From Pelagibacteraceae bacterium AG-325-J17 (lineage in GTDB: Bacteria; Pseudomonadota; Alphaproteobacteria; Pelagibacterales; Pelagibacteraceae): a stretch of 37,925 nucleotides of DNA. Positions 26,309 to 34,416 of the stretch are shown here, one piece after another (the stretch's first letter is position 1; each line of letters starts with the position of its first letter). A model generated the notes under the pieces. That model was not told the DNA's origin and ran no database searches. It saw nothing but the letters and a program-made list of their open reading frames with translations. The position numbers were made by a program, and so were the translations under genes. The stretch covers positions 1-37,925 of the forward strand of contig QBYM01000009.1 in the NCBI GenBank assembly GCA_003282825.1, in the 5' to 3' direction.

Positions 26309-27124
26309 TTAAATTATGCCGTATTCCGCCCAAGAACCATCATAAATACAAGGGTGATATTTATCATTTATTAAAGAATAAGCTAGTGCCAAAACACACG
26401 CAGTAACTCCAGAACCACATGAAAAAACTATATTTTTTTCATAAATGTTTTTCAAACAAGATTTAAAAATATCTTTAAGTTTTTCTTCATCTTTAAATGT
26501 TTTGTCCTCATTAAGACATTCATTGAATGGTATACAATAAGAATTTTTAATATTTCCACTTCTCAAACCTTTTCTTGGTTCGGGAATTTTTCCTTCAAAT
26601 CTCTCTCTACTTCTGGCATCTATAACCTTGAATTTTTGCTCCTCTAAATTTTGATTGATTAATCTTTTATTTTTTACTAATTCTTTTTTTTCATAAGCTT
26701 TGTAATCTGATATTTTGATCTTATTTATTGTTTTAGTTACTTCTCTTTTTTCTTTAATCCATTTTTTTAAACCTCCATTTAAAACATGAATTAATTTTGG
26801 ATCATGCCCATAATAGATAAAATTAAACCAGCAACGACAAGAACTAATTACATCAGAATTATCATAAACAACTATCTCGTCATTTTTCTTAATGCCCATT
26901 TTTGAAACTATTTTCTCCCACTCATTTATTTCAACTAACATATGAGGAAGTTCAGTATCTTTTTTTGAATTATTATCTAAATCAAAAAAAATAGAATTTT
27001 GAATATGTTGAGTTTTATATTCTTTAAAACCATCCCTTTTTGTTTGAGGCATATGCCATGAACAATCAATAATTTTAACTTTATTAAGATTCATTCCCAG
27101 CCAATCAGTTTCAACTAATGGCAC
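26309..27124 (-). CDS. sseA: Thiosulfate/3-mercaptopyruvate sulfurtransferase
   Basis: The 271-residue protein has two rhodanese domains. The second carries the active-site Cys236 in FSCGSGVTACV; the CGSGVTA loop is typical of mercaptopyruvate sulfurtransferases rather than thiosulfate-specific enzymes. LVETDWLGMNL opens the protein, and DARSRERFEGKIPEPR begins domain two. It transfers sulfur from 3-mercaptopyruvate to an acceptor such as cyanide or thiols in the cytosol or periplasm; no signal peptide is seen. The gene starts one base after msrA and is followed by the RND adaptor and pump, probably on one transcript. Confidence 0.92.
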   Translation of the reverse strand: MPLVETDWLGMNLNKVKIIDCSWHMPQTKRDGFKEYKTQHIQNSIFFDLDNNSKKDTELPHMLVEINEWEKIVSKMGIKKNDEIVVYDNSDVISSCRCWFNFIYYGHDPKLIHVLNGGLKKWIKEKREVTKTINKIKISDYKAYEKKELVKNKRLINQNLEEQKFKVIDARSRERFEGKIPEPRKGLRSGNIKNSYCIPFNECLNEDKTFKDEEKLKDIFKSCLKNIYEKNIVFSCGSGVTACVLALAYSLINDKYHPCIYDGSWAEYGII

Positions 27125-27125
27125 C

Positions 27126-27569
27126 TTATCTTTTTTCCAAATATTTTTGATGGTATTCTTCAGCTGGGCAATAATTATTCAATAAAGTGATCTTGGTTAC
27201 TACTTTATTAGATAATCTTTCATTAACATCTTTTAAAACTTTTTCAGCTGTTATCTTTTGAATATTATTAAGATAAAATATTTCACTTCTATATTGAGTT
27301 CCAAAATCTGGTCCCTGTGAATTTAATGTAGTGGGATCATGAATTTGAAAAAAAATTTTTAAAATCTTTTCATAAGTTATTATTTTTTCATCAAAATCAA
27401 GTTTTACAACTTCAGCATGATTAGTACTACCAGTACATACTTCTTTATAAGTTGTAGTAGTACTGTTGCCACCACAATAACCAACCTCAGTTTTAATAAT
27501 ACCTTCAATTTTACTAAATTTTATTTCGGGTCCCCAAAAACATCCAAGTGCTAAAACTGCTATTTCCAT
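27126..27569 (-). CDS. msrA: Peptide methionine-S-sulfoxide reductase
   Basis: This 147-residue protein is a compact MsrA. The catalytic Cys10 lies in LGCFWGPE, followed by VGYCGG, NHAEVVKLDFD and HDPTTLNSQGPDFGTQYRS. It reduces the S-form of methionine sulfoxide in free or protein-bound methionine. The start sits unusually close to the active site, as in other short MsrA proteins, and the C-terminal YCPAEEYHQKYLEK includes a second Cys that can resolve the sulfenic acid. It heads the sseA-RND group on the minus strand and diverges from the EamA transporter. Confidence 0.95.
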   Translation of the reverse strand: MEIAVLALGCFWGPEIKFSKIEGIIKTEVGYCGGNSTTTTYKEVCTGSTNHAEVVKLDFDEKIITYEKILKIFFQIHDPTTLNSQGPDFGTQYRSEIFYLNNIQKITAEKVLKDVNERLSNKVVTKITLLNNYCPAEEYHQKYLEKR

Positions 27570-27604
27570 TGATTATAAATTAAATTAATTTACAAATTAT
27601 TCGT

Positions 27605-28489
27605 ATGCTCAGTAAAAATCAATTAGGTTTTTTGTACATGTTCATGTCTGTTTGTGCCTTTTCTATAATGGACATTATTGTAAAATGGTCAATTGAATAT
27701 CCTATTGGGCAAGTTTTATTTTTTAGAGGGTTTTTTGGAATAATTTTTTATTTTTGTATTATTCCAAGAGACAGACTCCATAATTTTTATTTAACTAAAA
27801 GAGCTGGACTTCATTTCTTAAGATGTTTATCAGGATTAATTGCTTTGGTTGCTATTTTCATAGCTTTAAGAAGTTTACCTTTAGCAACAGTTGTCAGCAT
27901 CTCTTTTGCAGCTCCAATATTCACAACTATTTTTTCAATTTTTTTATTAAATGAAAAAGTTGGATTATTTAGATGGTTAGCTGTCTTAGTTGGATTTATA
28001 GGAATTTTAGTTATCACTGAACCAGGAATAAGTTCACTTAACATTTATTATGTTTTTCCAATAATTTTCTGTTTGGGACTTTCTTACGTCGCAATAGCAA
28101 TTAGGCAGCTATCAACTTCAGAGCCTGTTTGGTTAATTTCTTTTTATTTTTCTTTAGCAATAACTTTACTAAGTTTTTTAACAATTCCTCAGGGGTGGAT
28201 AATGCCAGATTTAAGAGATTTTTTATTATTATCAATGATAGGTATTTTTGGTGGAGTTGCAAACTTGTGGTTAAGTCAATCTTATAAATATTCTGAAGTA
28301 TCATTAGTTACACCACTGAAATACTTGGCTTTAGTTTTTGCAATATTTTTTGGCTATTTTATTTGGAATGAAATACCAACTATTAAAACATTATTTGGTG
28401 CAGCTTTAGTAATAATCTCTACAATGATCATTTTTAGAAGAGAGATTTACCAAAAAAAAAATATCACGTCTAAAACAATTAATGACTAA
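27605..28489 (+). CDS. EamA/DMT-family transporter
   Basis: The 294-residue membrane protein has ten predicted helices in two EamA repeats. The first carries ALRSLPLATVVSISFAAPIF with FLLNEKVGLFRW. The second has KYSEVSLVTPLKYLALVF with GYFIWNEIPTIKTLFGA. This is the drug/metabolite transporter fold typical of small-molecule exporters or importers. The substrate cannot be told. It overlaps the AlkA-like glycosylase gene by 8 bases on the same strand. A TTGATT-16-TACAAA pair (27569-27596) ends 8 bases before the ATG and may be its promoter. Confidence 0.88.
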   Translation: MLSKNQLGFLYMFMSVCAFSIMDIIVKWSIEYPIGQVLFFRGFFGIIFYFCIIPRDRLHNFYLTKRAGLHFLRCLSGLIALVAIFIALRSLPLATVVSISFAAPIFTTIFSIFLLNEKVGLFRWLAVLVGFIGILVITEPGISSLNIYYVFPIIFCLGLSYVAIAIRQLSTSEPVWLISFYFSLAITLLSFLTIPQGWIMPDLRDFLLLSMIGIFGGVANLWLSQSYKYSEVSLVTPLKYLALVFAIFFGYFIWNEIPTIKTLFGAALVIISTMIIFRREIYQKKNITSKTIND

Positions 28490-29117
28490 AGTTCCAAAGT
28501 ACTGGAAAAAAGCAAAAAAAAATTTGTCTAAGAAAGACAAAATAATGGCTAGATTAATTAAAAAATACGAAAACCCATCGGAAACTATTTTAACATCAAG
28601 AAAAGATATCTTTTATTCATTATGTAAAAGTATCATTGGACAACAAATAAGTGTTGCTGCTGCTAATTCTGTTTTTTTTAAATTTAAAAAAAAATGTAAT
28701 AATAAGATTAATGCTAGAATAGTTTCAAGACTGACTTTTTCACAAATTAAATCATGTGGTCTTAGTCGCCAAAAGGTTAAAGGAATAAAAAGCTTAGCTA
28801 AACAAACTTTAGATAAAACCTTTAATCCTAAACTTATAAATAAGATGGATGATGAAGAGGCCATTAAGTATTTATCAAATTTAAGACAGATTGGAAGGTG
28901 GTCTGCTGAAATGATATTACTTTTTACTTATAACAGATCTAATATTTGGCCAATACAAGACATTGGTCTTTTAAGAGCAATTTCAAACAATTATAAAAAA
29001 AAATATTTACCACCTGATAAGTTTGTTAGTTTACTTAAAAAAAGGTTTTCACCTTATTGTTCAGTAGCAACATGGTACTTGTGGAGAAGCATAGATCCTG
29101 AACCTATTCAGTACTAA
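28482..29117 (+). CDS. DNA-3-methyladenine glycosylase II, AlkA-like (HhH-GPD)
   Basis: This 211-residue DNA repair enzyme has the HhH-GPD fold: IIGQQISVAAANSVFFKF, the hairpin GLSRQKVKGIKSLA, then LRQIGRWSAEMILLF and the catalytic Asp160 in IWPIQDIGLL. It ends with SPYCSVATWYLWR, the usual AlkA close. It removes alkylated bases such as 3-methyladenine. It is the short form without the N-terminal beta domain of E. coli AlkA. It overlaps the EamA gene by 8 bases and the convergent DUF1330 gene by 14. Confidence 0.9.
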   Translation: MTKVPKYWKKAKKNLSKKDKIMARLIKKYENPSETILTSRKDIFYSLCKSIIGQQISVAAANSVFFKFKKKCNNKINARIVSRLTFSQIKSCGLSRQKVKGIKSLAKQTLDKTFNPKLINKMDDEEAIKYLSNLRQIGRWSAEMILLFTYNRSNIWPIQDIGLLRAISNNYKKKYLPPDKFVSLLKKRFSPYCSVATWYLWRSIDPEPIQY

Positions 29118-29400
29118 ACCCCTCAATAATTTGCATATGTCTCGTCGTTGTTTCTTTAGCTAAATTCCAACCAGCTAGATATTCTTTTGATTCATGACAT
29201 TTTAATGCTTGTTCATAACTTGGAAATTCCCAAACCACTGTTCTAACGAAGTCATCTCCGTCAAATGTTTTGTGATTTCCCCCTCTCACTAGAGGCACTC
29301 CACCAAATCCTTTAATTATAGGTGTTACTGTTTCAGCGTATTTTTTTAAATTTTCTTGATTATCTATTTTTAGATATAAACTTATCCAATATGCTTTCAT
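29104..29400 (-). CDS. DUF1330 family protein
   Basis: The 98-residue protein has the DUF1330 ferredoxin-like fold pattern: AYWISLYLKI, then FGGVPLVRGG, TVVWEFPSYEQALKCHES and YLAGWNLAKET. Members are small dimeric cytosolic proteins of unknown biochemical role. The gene has a strong ribosome binding site (AAAAGGAG, five bases before ATG), rare among its neighbours, which suggests good translation. It is convergent with the alkylation-repair gene. No function is proposed. Confidence 0.85.
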   Translation of the reverse strand: MKAYWISLYLKIDNQENLKKYAETVTPIIKGFGGVPLVRGGNHKTFDGDDFVRTVVWEFPSYEQALKCHESKEYLAGWNLAKETTTRHMQIIEGFSTE

Positions 29401-29405
29401 GATTT

Positions 29406-29414
29406 CTCCTTTTT
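29406..29414 (-). promoter_or_regulatory. Strong ribosome binding site of the DUF1330 gene
   Basis: On the minus strand this reads AAAAAGGAG, five bases before the ATG at 29400. It fixes the start and contrasts with many genes here that have no clear Shine-Dalgarno site. Confidence 0.7.
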
Positions 29415-29428
29415 AAATAATTTTAATT

Positions 29429-29965
29429 ATGATAATAGATTTCATGGCAGAGAAATTAATCATCGAATTTGATGAATATACTAAAATTGTTGAGAAATTA
29501 GCAATAGAAATTCACAAAAACTATAAACCCACAGTTCTTGTAGGGATTATGAGAGGTGCTGCACCAATAATTGATATTTTATCTAGAATTTTAAAACTTC
29601 CAATTGCTTATATAGTCATCCAAAGTTATTCAGGTGAGGGCATGGAGGACAAGCAAGGTCAATTAATGTTTTCAAGAGAAATTAGTTCTTTAGCAAAAAA
29701 TGAGGATTTTAATAAGGTACTTTTAATTGACGACTTGTCAGACACAGGGCTTACTTTAAACAAAAGTATTGAATGGTTAAAAAATTATGCTCCAATTAAA
29801 AGCTACATTAAAGAAGTTAAAACAGCATGTTTATGGAAAAAGAAATCTTCATCATTTGAGCCTGATTTTTGTCCTGTAAAATTAGACTCAGATCCTTGGA
29901 TCGTTCAGCCAACTGAGCACTATGAGGAACTATCTATCGATAAATTAATTGAAAAAAATAAATAG
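29429..29965 (+). CDS. Purine phosphoribosyltransferase family protein
   Basis: The 178-residue type I phosphoribosyltransferase has the PRPP-binding loop VLLIDDLSDTGLTL and an N-terminal VGIMRGAAPIIDILSR segment. It would join a purine base (hypoxanthine, xanthine or guanine) to PRPP in salvage. Assignment to one base is not possible by eye. The gene faces an NCS2 purine permease across a shared hairpin, which supports a purine role. An alternative ATG at 29444 (MAEKL) would shorten it by five residues; neither start has a clear ribosome binding site. Confidence 0.82.
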   Translation: MIIDFMAEKLIIEFDEYTKIVEKLAIEIHKNYKPTVLVGIMRGAAPIIDILSRILKLPIAYIVIQSYSGEGMEDKQGQLMFSREISSLAKNEDFNKVLLIDDLSDTGLTLNKSIEWLKNYAPIKSYIKEVKTACLWKKKSSSFEPDFCPVKLDSDPWIVQPTEHYEELSIDKLIEKNK

Positions 29966-29988
29966 GACCAGATTGAACTGGCCCTATT
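29961..29988. terminator. Bidirectional hairpin between the phosphoribosyltransferase and permease genes
   Basis: Arms AATAGG-A-CCAG (29961-29971) and CTGG-C-CCTATT (29978-29988) pair over ten of eleven positions with one A/C mismatch and a six-base loop. On the minus strand a T-rich run follows (TTTATTTTTTTC), so it is a good terminator for the permease. For the plus strand the T-run is weaker. Confidence 0.65.
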
Positions 29989-29996
29989 AAATTTGT

Positions 29997-31307
29997 TTAA
30001 GCAACTGCAAAACTCACAACACTTAATACTGCAACAACCCATATCGCAGGTGATGTACTTGAAAATTTTCCAGTAAATATTTTAATTAATGCATAAGACA
30101 CAAATGCTAACGCAATACCATTACTTATACTATACGTTAAAGGCATTGCTATCATTGCAAGAATTGCTGGAGCAGACTCTGAAATATCATTCCACTCTAT
30201 ATCTGTAATATTTCTTATGAAAAGAACAGACACAAATAGCAATGCGGCACCATCAATTTGCTTAGGCAAACTGGTTGCTAAAGGAGCAAAAAATATACAA
30301 GCTAGGAATAATATACCTATTACTAATGAGGTCATTCCAGTTTTTCCTCCAGCTTTTACACCTGCTCCAGATTCTACATAACTCGTTACAGTAGTAGTTC
30401 CCATCATTGCACCAGCAACAGTACCAACACTGTCAGATAACATTGCTTTATTAATGTCTTGAACTTTACCATCTTTCCCAACCTTACCAGCTACATTAGC
30501 AACTGAGGTTAGAGTTCCAGCAGTGTCAAAGAAGTCAATAAATAATAGTGTAAATATTACAGTAGACATCCCTGCAGTCATTGCTGCAGATAGATCAAAT
30601 TCAAATAAGTATGTCATTGGAGGTGGTGCGCTTGCAATACCATTAAATTTCGCTAGTCCTGCAGCCCAAGCAATAATACTAAAAACTAGAATACCAATAA
30701 TTATATTTCCTTTAACATTCATTTTTTCTAGAACTATGATCGCTATAAACGTTGCACAACCTAGTAAAACTAAAGGATCACTAAGATCACCCAATTGTAC
30801 TAAGGTTACTGGATTATCAACTACCACTTCCATAATTTGTAGACCAATTATTGCCAAGAACAAACCAATACCAGCTCCAATTCCTAGTTTTAAACTTTTA
30901 GGAATAGAATTTATTAACCAAGCTCTAATCGGCGTTAAAGAAATGATTAAAAATAATACTCCGGCAACCAATACTGCACCTAAAGCTTCTTGAGGTGTGT
31001 ATCCCATACCAGCACAAACTCCAAAAGCTACAAATGCATTAATTCCCATTCCTGGAGCAAGTCCTATTGGCCAAGTTTTTCCATAAAAAGCCATTATAAA
31101 ACATGCTAAAGCTGTAGCTAAAATAGTAGCTGTATAAACTGCGCCGAAGTCAAAGAAGCCTTTGTCGGGACCGGCAAATTCACCCGATAATATAAATGGA
31201 TTTAAAAACATTATATAAGCCATGGTCAAAAAAGTAGTTGTTCCGGCTATTACTTCAGTTTTAAAATCAGTTTTGTGTTTTTTATAATTGAAATAATTTT
31301 CAAGCAT
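29997..31307 (-). CDS. NCS2-family purine permease (AzgA-like)
   Basis: This 436-residue membrane protein begins NYFNYKKHKTDFKTEVIAG followed by TTFLTMAYIMFLNP, the hallmark of the AzgA/YgfQ group. GLAPGMGINAFVAF and FIDFFDTAGTLTSVAN, with the substrate-site acid, follow. GTTTVTSYVESGAGVKAGGK comes in the second half. It imports adenine, hypoxanthine or guanine by proton symport. The convergent phosphoribosyltransferase gene next to it could trap the imported base. A strong Shine-Dalgarno site (AGGAGG) precedes the ATG. No purine riboswitch was recognised in the 127-base leader. Confidence 0.92.
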   Translation of the reverse strand: MLENYFNYKKHKTDFKTEVIAGTTTFLTMAYIMFLNPFILSGEFAGPDKGFFDFGAVYTATILATALACFIMAFYGKTWPIGLAPGMGINAFVAFGVCAGMGYTPQEALGAVLVAGVLFLIISLTPIRAWLINSIPKSLKLGIGAGIGLFLAIIGLQIMEVVVDNPVTLVQLGDLSDPLVLLGCATFIAIIVLEKMNVKGNIIIGILVFSIIAWAAGLAKFNGIASAPPPMTYLFEFDLSAAMTAGMSTVIFTLLFIDFFDTAGTLTSVANVAGKVGKDGKVQDINKAMLSDSVGTVAGAMMGTTTVTSYVESGAGVKAGGKTGMTSLVIGILFLACIFFAPLATSLPKQIDGAALLFVSVLFIRNITDIEWNDISESAPAILAMIAMPLTYSISNGIALAFVSYALIKIFTGKFSSTSPAIWVVAVLSVVSFAVA

Positions 31308-31311
31308 TTTT

Positions 31312-31317
31312 CCTCCT
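31312..31317 (-). promoter_or_regulatory. Consensus Shine-Dalgarno site of the purine permease
   Basis: AGGAGG on the minus strand lies four bases (AAAA) before the ATG at 31307. This full-consensus site is uncommon in the window and implies efficient translation. Confidence 0.7.
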
Positions 31318-31434
31318 GTTAAAGAAATAATTATTTGATTCTTTTTGTAATTACCTTTTAAAACTATACTTTATTCACAAATTTCAACTCAGAAGTTTAT
31401 ATTTATGCCATAATTTGATTGTTATGATTGAAGT

Positions 31435-31740
31435 ATGAAGAAACTAAAAATTATTTTTACAAGCTTTATTGTAATAATGATCCTATCAGGGTGTCAGACT
31501 ATTAAACAAAAAACAGATGCTATCGTCGAAAAAGAAAATCAAAAATTAACTAAATATATTGGTAAATCCTCAAGTGTTTTACAGATAGATTTAGGTAAAC
31601 CAGATGAGGATTTTAAAAATGACAAGGGCAACTTAGTATTTGTTTATAATACTAAAAAATATGGAATTCCTTGTGAAAGAAGATTTGAAGTAGATCCAAA
31701 TTCTGTTGTTGTTGGTTTTGTTTCTAACGGTTGTTTTTAA
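31435..31740 (+). CDS. Small lipoprotein, possibly SmpA/BamE-like
   Basis: This 101-residue protein has a lipoprotein signal: a Lys-rich start, a hydrophobic stretch, then ILSGCQ with the lipidated Cys near residue 20. The mature part has a VLQIDLGKPDEDFKN motif resembling the start of SmpA/OmlA/BamE folds, and two Cys near the end (GIPCERRFEV and SNGCF) that could form a disulphide. It may be an outer-membrane lipoprotein. The family link is weak and no function is assigned. It is convergent with hsp20 across a GC-rich hairpin. Confidence 0.78.
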   Translation: MKKLKIIFTSFIVIMILSGCQTIKQKTDAIVEKENQKLTKYIGKSSSVLQIDLGKPDEDFKNDKGNLVFVYNTKKYGIPCERRFEVDPNSVVVGFVSNGCF

Positions 31741-31747
31741 TGATACC

Positions 31748-31768
31748 TGTGGGGAATTGCACCCCACA
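31748..31768. terminator. GC-rich hairpin between the lipoprotein and hsp20 genes
   Basis: TGTGGGG (31748-31754) pairs perfectly with CCCCACA (31762-31768) around a seven-base loop. It lies eight bases after the lipoprotein stop and 13 bases after the hsp20 stop. The G/C density stands out in this region. T-runs on either side are weak, so it may also stabilise the 3' ends. Confidence 0.6.
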
Positions 31769-31781
31769 AGCAAGGTTTGAC

Positions 31782-32225
31782 TTATTTTATTTCTATAAGT
31801 TTTTTCTTCTTATGCTCTGGAACAATTCTTTCACAAGATATTGTTAAAAGACCATCTTTAAGCTCAGCACCATTAACCTTTACATCATCAGCAATTGTAA
31901 ATGATCTTGCAAATTGTCTTTGAGAAATACCTTTATGAATTATTTCTCCATCAGCAGTATTATCTGATTTATTAACTTGTTTTGTTTTTACCGTTAATAA
32001 ATTATCCTCAAACTCAACTTCAACATCTTTTTTATTAAAACCAGCTAAAGCAACTTCTATTGCGTAGTTATCCTTTCCAGTTTTTCTGATGTTATAAGGT
32101 GGGTAGTTCGACTGCATCGTCAAAGCACCATTCCCTAACATATTTTCGAATTGATCAAACATATCGTCGAATCCAATTGAAAATGGTCTAAGTGAGTTAA
32201 ATATAGATAGATCCTTACTTGTCAT
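31782..32225 (-). CDS. Small heat shock protein, Hsp20/IbpA type
   Basis: The 147-residue chaperone has the alpha-crystallin domain. YPPYNIRKTGKDNYAIEVALAG opens with the family start and continues NKKDVEVEF and LLTVKTKQ. GISQRQFARSFTIADDVKV and ELKDGLLTISCERI complete it; the C-terminal KKKLIEIK holds the short I-x-I-like anchor. It binds unfolding proteins in the cytosol as an oligomer. A strong ribosome binding site and a sigma-32-like promoter precede it, in line with heat control. It is convergent with the small lipoprotein gene. Confidence 0.95.
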   Translation of the reverse strand: MTSKDLSIFNSLRPFSIGFDDMFDQFENMLGNGALTMQSNYPPYNIRKTGKDNYAIEVALAGFNKKDVEVEFEDNLLTVKTKQVNKSDNTADGEIIHKGISQRQFARSFTIADDVKVNGAELKDGLLTISCERIVPEHKKKKLIEIK

Positions 32226-32230
32226 ATTAT

Positions 32231-32238
32231 CCTCCTTT
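32231..32238 (-). promoter_or_regulatory. Strong ribosome binding site of hsp20
   Basis: AAAGGAGG on the minus strand lies five bases before the ATG at 32225. It fixes the start. No convincing ROSE-type RNA thermometer pairing to this site was found in the short leader. Confidence 0.7.
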
Positions 32239-32287
32239 GTTAAGCAAGTTTATATTTTGTAAGTCCCATTAGGCGAATTACCAATTT

Positions 32288-32316
32288 TATTTGGGAACTA
32301 ATTATTAATTTTCAAG
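32288..32316 (-). promoter_or_regulatory. Sigma-32 (RpoH) type promoter for hsp20
   Basis: On the minus strand CTTGAAA (32316-32310), an exact heat-shock -35 element, is followed after 14 bases by CCCAAATA (32295-32288), close to the CCCCATnTA -10 consensus. The site lies about 63 bases before the hsp20 start, in the right orientation. Confidence 0.7.
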
Positions 32317-32325
32317 ATATAAAAA

Positions 32326-34401
32326 TTAAATTTTTTTGGATATTTTTAGAGCGAATGCATAATCAAGAGCAATTTCCTCAATCGCCCCATCTCTACCTGA
32401 CTTACCTCCATGTCCAGCATTCATTTCAGTTTTTAAAAGTAATAAATTATTGTCTGTTTTTAAGTCTCGAAGTTTAGCTGTGAATTTAGCTGGTTCATCA
32501 AATAATACCCGGTTATCACTTAAGCTTGTTGTAATTAACATATGAGGATAATCCATTTTTTTTATATTGTTATAAGGTGCATATGAAAAAATATAATTAA
32601 AATGATCTTTATTATCTTTTGCGTTTCCAAATTCATCAAATTCTCCAACTGTTAATGGCAAAGAATGGTCGAGATTAGTAGTTAAAGAGTCAACAAATGG
32701 CACTGCCATTATAATTCCTAGAAACAATTCAGGAGCTTCATTAACTACTGCACCCATTAATAGTCCTCCTGCCGAGCCACCCATTCCTATTATCTTGCCT
32801 TCAGAAGAATATTTGTTTTCAATTAGATATTTTGCGGCGTAAATATAATCTTTAAAAGTATTTTTTTTGTTTGTAAGCTTTCCTTCTTTCCACCATTTCA
32901 TACCTTTTTCCATTCCACCTCTTATATGTGCAGTTACCCAAATTATATCTCTGTTGATTAGACTTAACCTTGTTGATGAAAAACTAGGGCTCATTGAATT
33001 TCCATAAGATCCATAACCGTACAACAATATATTTGCGTTTCCATCTATTTTAGTTTTCTTATGTCTTGTTATAGTCAGAGGAACTAATCTTCCATCGTGA
33101 GATTTATATTCTACTCTTTCTACGATATAATCTTCTGAATTATGTCCAGAGGGTATTTCTTGTTCCTTAACTAATTTTTTATTTTTCGTTGAAAGATTAT
33201 ATAAATAAACTCTCGAGGGAGTTTTTGGTGAAGAATATCCGAGATAAATTTCATCTGTGTTTTTATCCTTTTGCCTCAAAGAAATATTGGGCACATAAAC
33301 CTTTTCGTCAGAAAAAACTATTTCCTCCTCTAGTCCTGTTGAAACATTTTTTACAAACAATTTATCTAATGCGTCAGACACTTCAGAACGAAGTATCCAG
33401 TTTTTTAAAAATACTAATCCTCCTATCAAAACTTCATTTTTTGCTTCGATAAAAGGATTCCAATTTTGGGTTTCTAAACTATCTGAAATATCTACCTTGA
33501 AGTCTTCAGCATCCTTATTTGTGTGATTATAAAATTTATTATCCCAAGAGTTTACAGAATATAAAATTCCTTTCTCCCTTTTTTTTATTAATTTAGGTTT
33601 TGGTTTTTTTTCATCAACTTTGAAATAATATTGTTCTGAGGTATTATGATCTGAAGTTGTAATAAAATAATATTTTTCATCTGAACTTATATTGATCCCT
33701 ACAGTAAACGCTTCACTTTTTTCCTCAAAAACCAGTTCATCAGAATTATTATGATTTCCAATTTCGTGTCTAAAAATCTTTCTAGCTCGATGGTTTTTAT
33801 CTAGTTTTGAGTAAAAGATATATTTGTCATCTAAACTAAAAGTAATACCTCCTGATGTATTAGAGATTTCTTTTGTAATAATTTTGTTAGAAATAATTTC
33901 TCTTATATAAATGGTGTAATATTCCGATCCTTTTGTATCTAAAGAATAAGCGAGATATTTATCATCATGACTGACCTCTAAATCACCAACCCCAAAATAC
34001 TCTACTCCTAATTTTTCTTTTTCTTTATCTCCATTCCAAATTTCCTCAATTTTCTCTGTTTCAATTTTTCTTCTCAATTTTATAGAGTAATTTCCCTCAA
34101 TTGTCGTCTTAGTCCAATATTCATATGTGTGATCTTTGTAGGGAAGAGACTCATCATCGAGTTTAATTCTTGCTTTTACTTCATCAAATAATTTTTTTTG
34201 TAAATTTTTTGTGTCTTTTAAATGATATTCTGTGTAGTTATTTTCCTGTATCAAATATTCTTTTACTTCAGGTACTAATTTATTTTTATCTGTTAAAACT
34301 TCCAAAATATTTTTTTGGTGTATCCAGCTATAATTGTCTTCCCAAGTGATATTGTGACAAGATTTTATTTCAGGTTTTTTCCTAAGATGTGGTACTTTCA
34401 T
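32326..34401 (-). CDS. ptrB: Oligopeptidase B (S9A prolyl oligopeptidase family)
   Basis: The 691-residue serine peptidase has a seven-bladed propeller (about 70-400) and a C-terminal alpha/beta hydrolase domain. The catalytic Ser near residue 543 lies in GMGGSAGGLLMG. The Asp lies in LSDNRVLFDEP, and the His in NAGHGGKSGRDG. Before these, GYGSYGNSMSPSFSS and AHIRGGMEKGMKWWKEGK are hallmarks of oligopeptidase B. It cuts short peptides, usually after Arg or Lys, in the cytosol. It diverges from the J-domain gene with only 15 bases between the start codons, so their promoters must reach into each other's coding sequence. Confidence 0.92.
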   Translation of the reverse strand: MKVPHLRKKPEIKSCHNITWEDNYSWIHQKNILEVLTDKNKLVPEVKEYLIQENNYTEYHLKDTKNLQKKLFDEVKARIKLDDESLPYKDHTYEYWTKTTIEGNYSIKLRRKIETEKIEEIWNGDKEKEKLGVEYFGVGDLEVSHDDKYLAYSLDTKGSEYYTIYIREIISNKIITKEISNTSGGITFSLDDKYIFYSKLDKNHRARKIFRHEIGNHNNSDELVFEEKSEAFTVGINISSDEKYYFITTSDHNTSEQYYFKVDEKKPKPKLIKKREKGILYSVNSWDNKFYNHTNKDAEDFKVDISDSLETQNWNPFIEAKNEVLIGGLVFLKNWILRSEVSDALDKLFVKNVSTGLEEEIVFSDEKVYVPNISLRQKDKNTDEIYLGYSSPKTPSRVYLYNLSTKNKKLVKEQEIPSGHNSEDYIVERVEYKSHDGRLVPLTITRHKKTKIDGNANILLYGYGSYGNSMSPSFSSTRLSLINRDIIWVTAHIRGGMEKGMKWWKEGKLTNKKNTFKDYIYAAKYLIENKYSSEGKIIGMGGSAGGLLMGAVVNEAPELFLGIIMAVPFVDSLTTNLDHSLPLTVGEFDEFGNAKDNKDHFNYIFSYAPYNNIKKMDYPHMLITTSLSDNRVLFDEPAKFTAKLRDLKTDNNLLLLKTEMNAGHGGKSGRDGAIEEIALDYAFALKISKKI

Positions 34402-34416
34402 AGTATAGAGAAATAT

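Noticed and set aside
30523..30993. 156-codon open frame antisense to the purine permease
   Set aside because: It mirrors the hydrophobic permease codons and shows no family motif or ribosome site.
31308..31434. Purine riboswitch before the NCS2 permease
   Set aside because: No three-way junction with the conserved loop bases could be traced; the leader is AT-rich and unstructured apart from the Shine-Dalgarno site.
32226..32290. ROSE-type RNA thermometer before hsp20
   Set aside because: No convincing segment pairs with the AAAGGAGG site; the sigma-32-like promoter already explains heat control.
34315..34416. N-terminal extension of the J-domain protein
   Set aside because: It would overlap ptrB coding sequence on the other strand and precedes the natural membrane start; the ATG at 34417 fits better.
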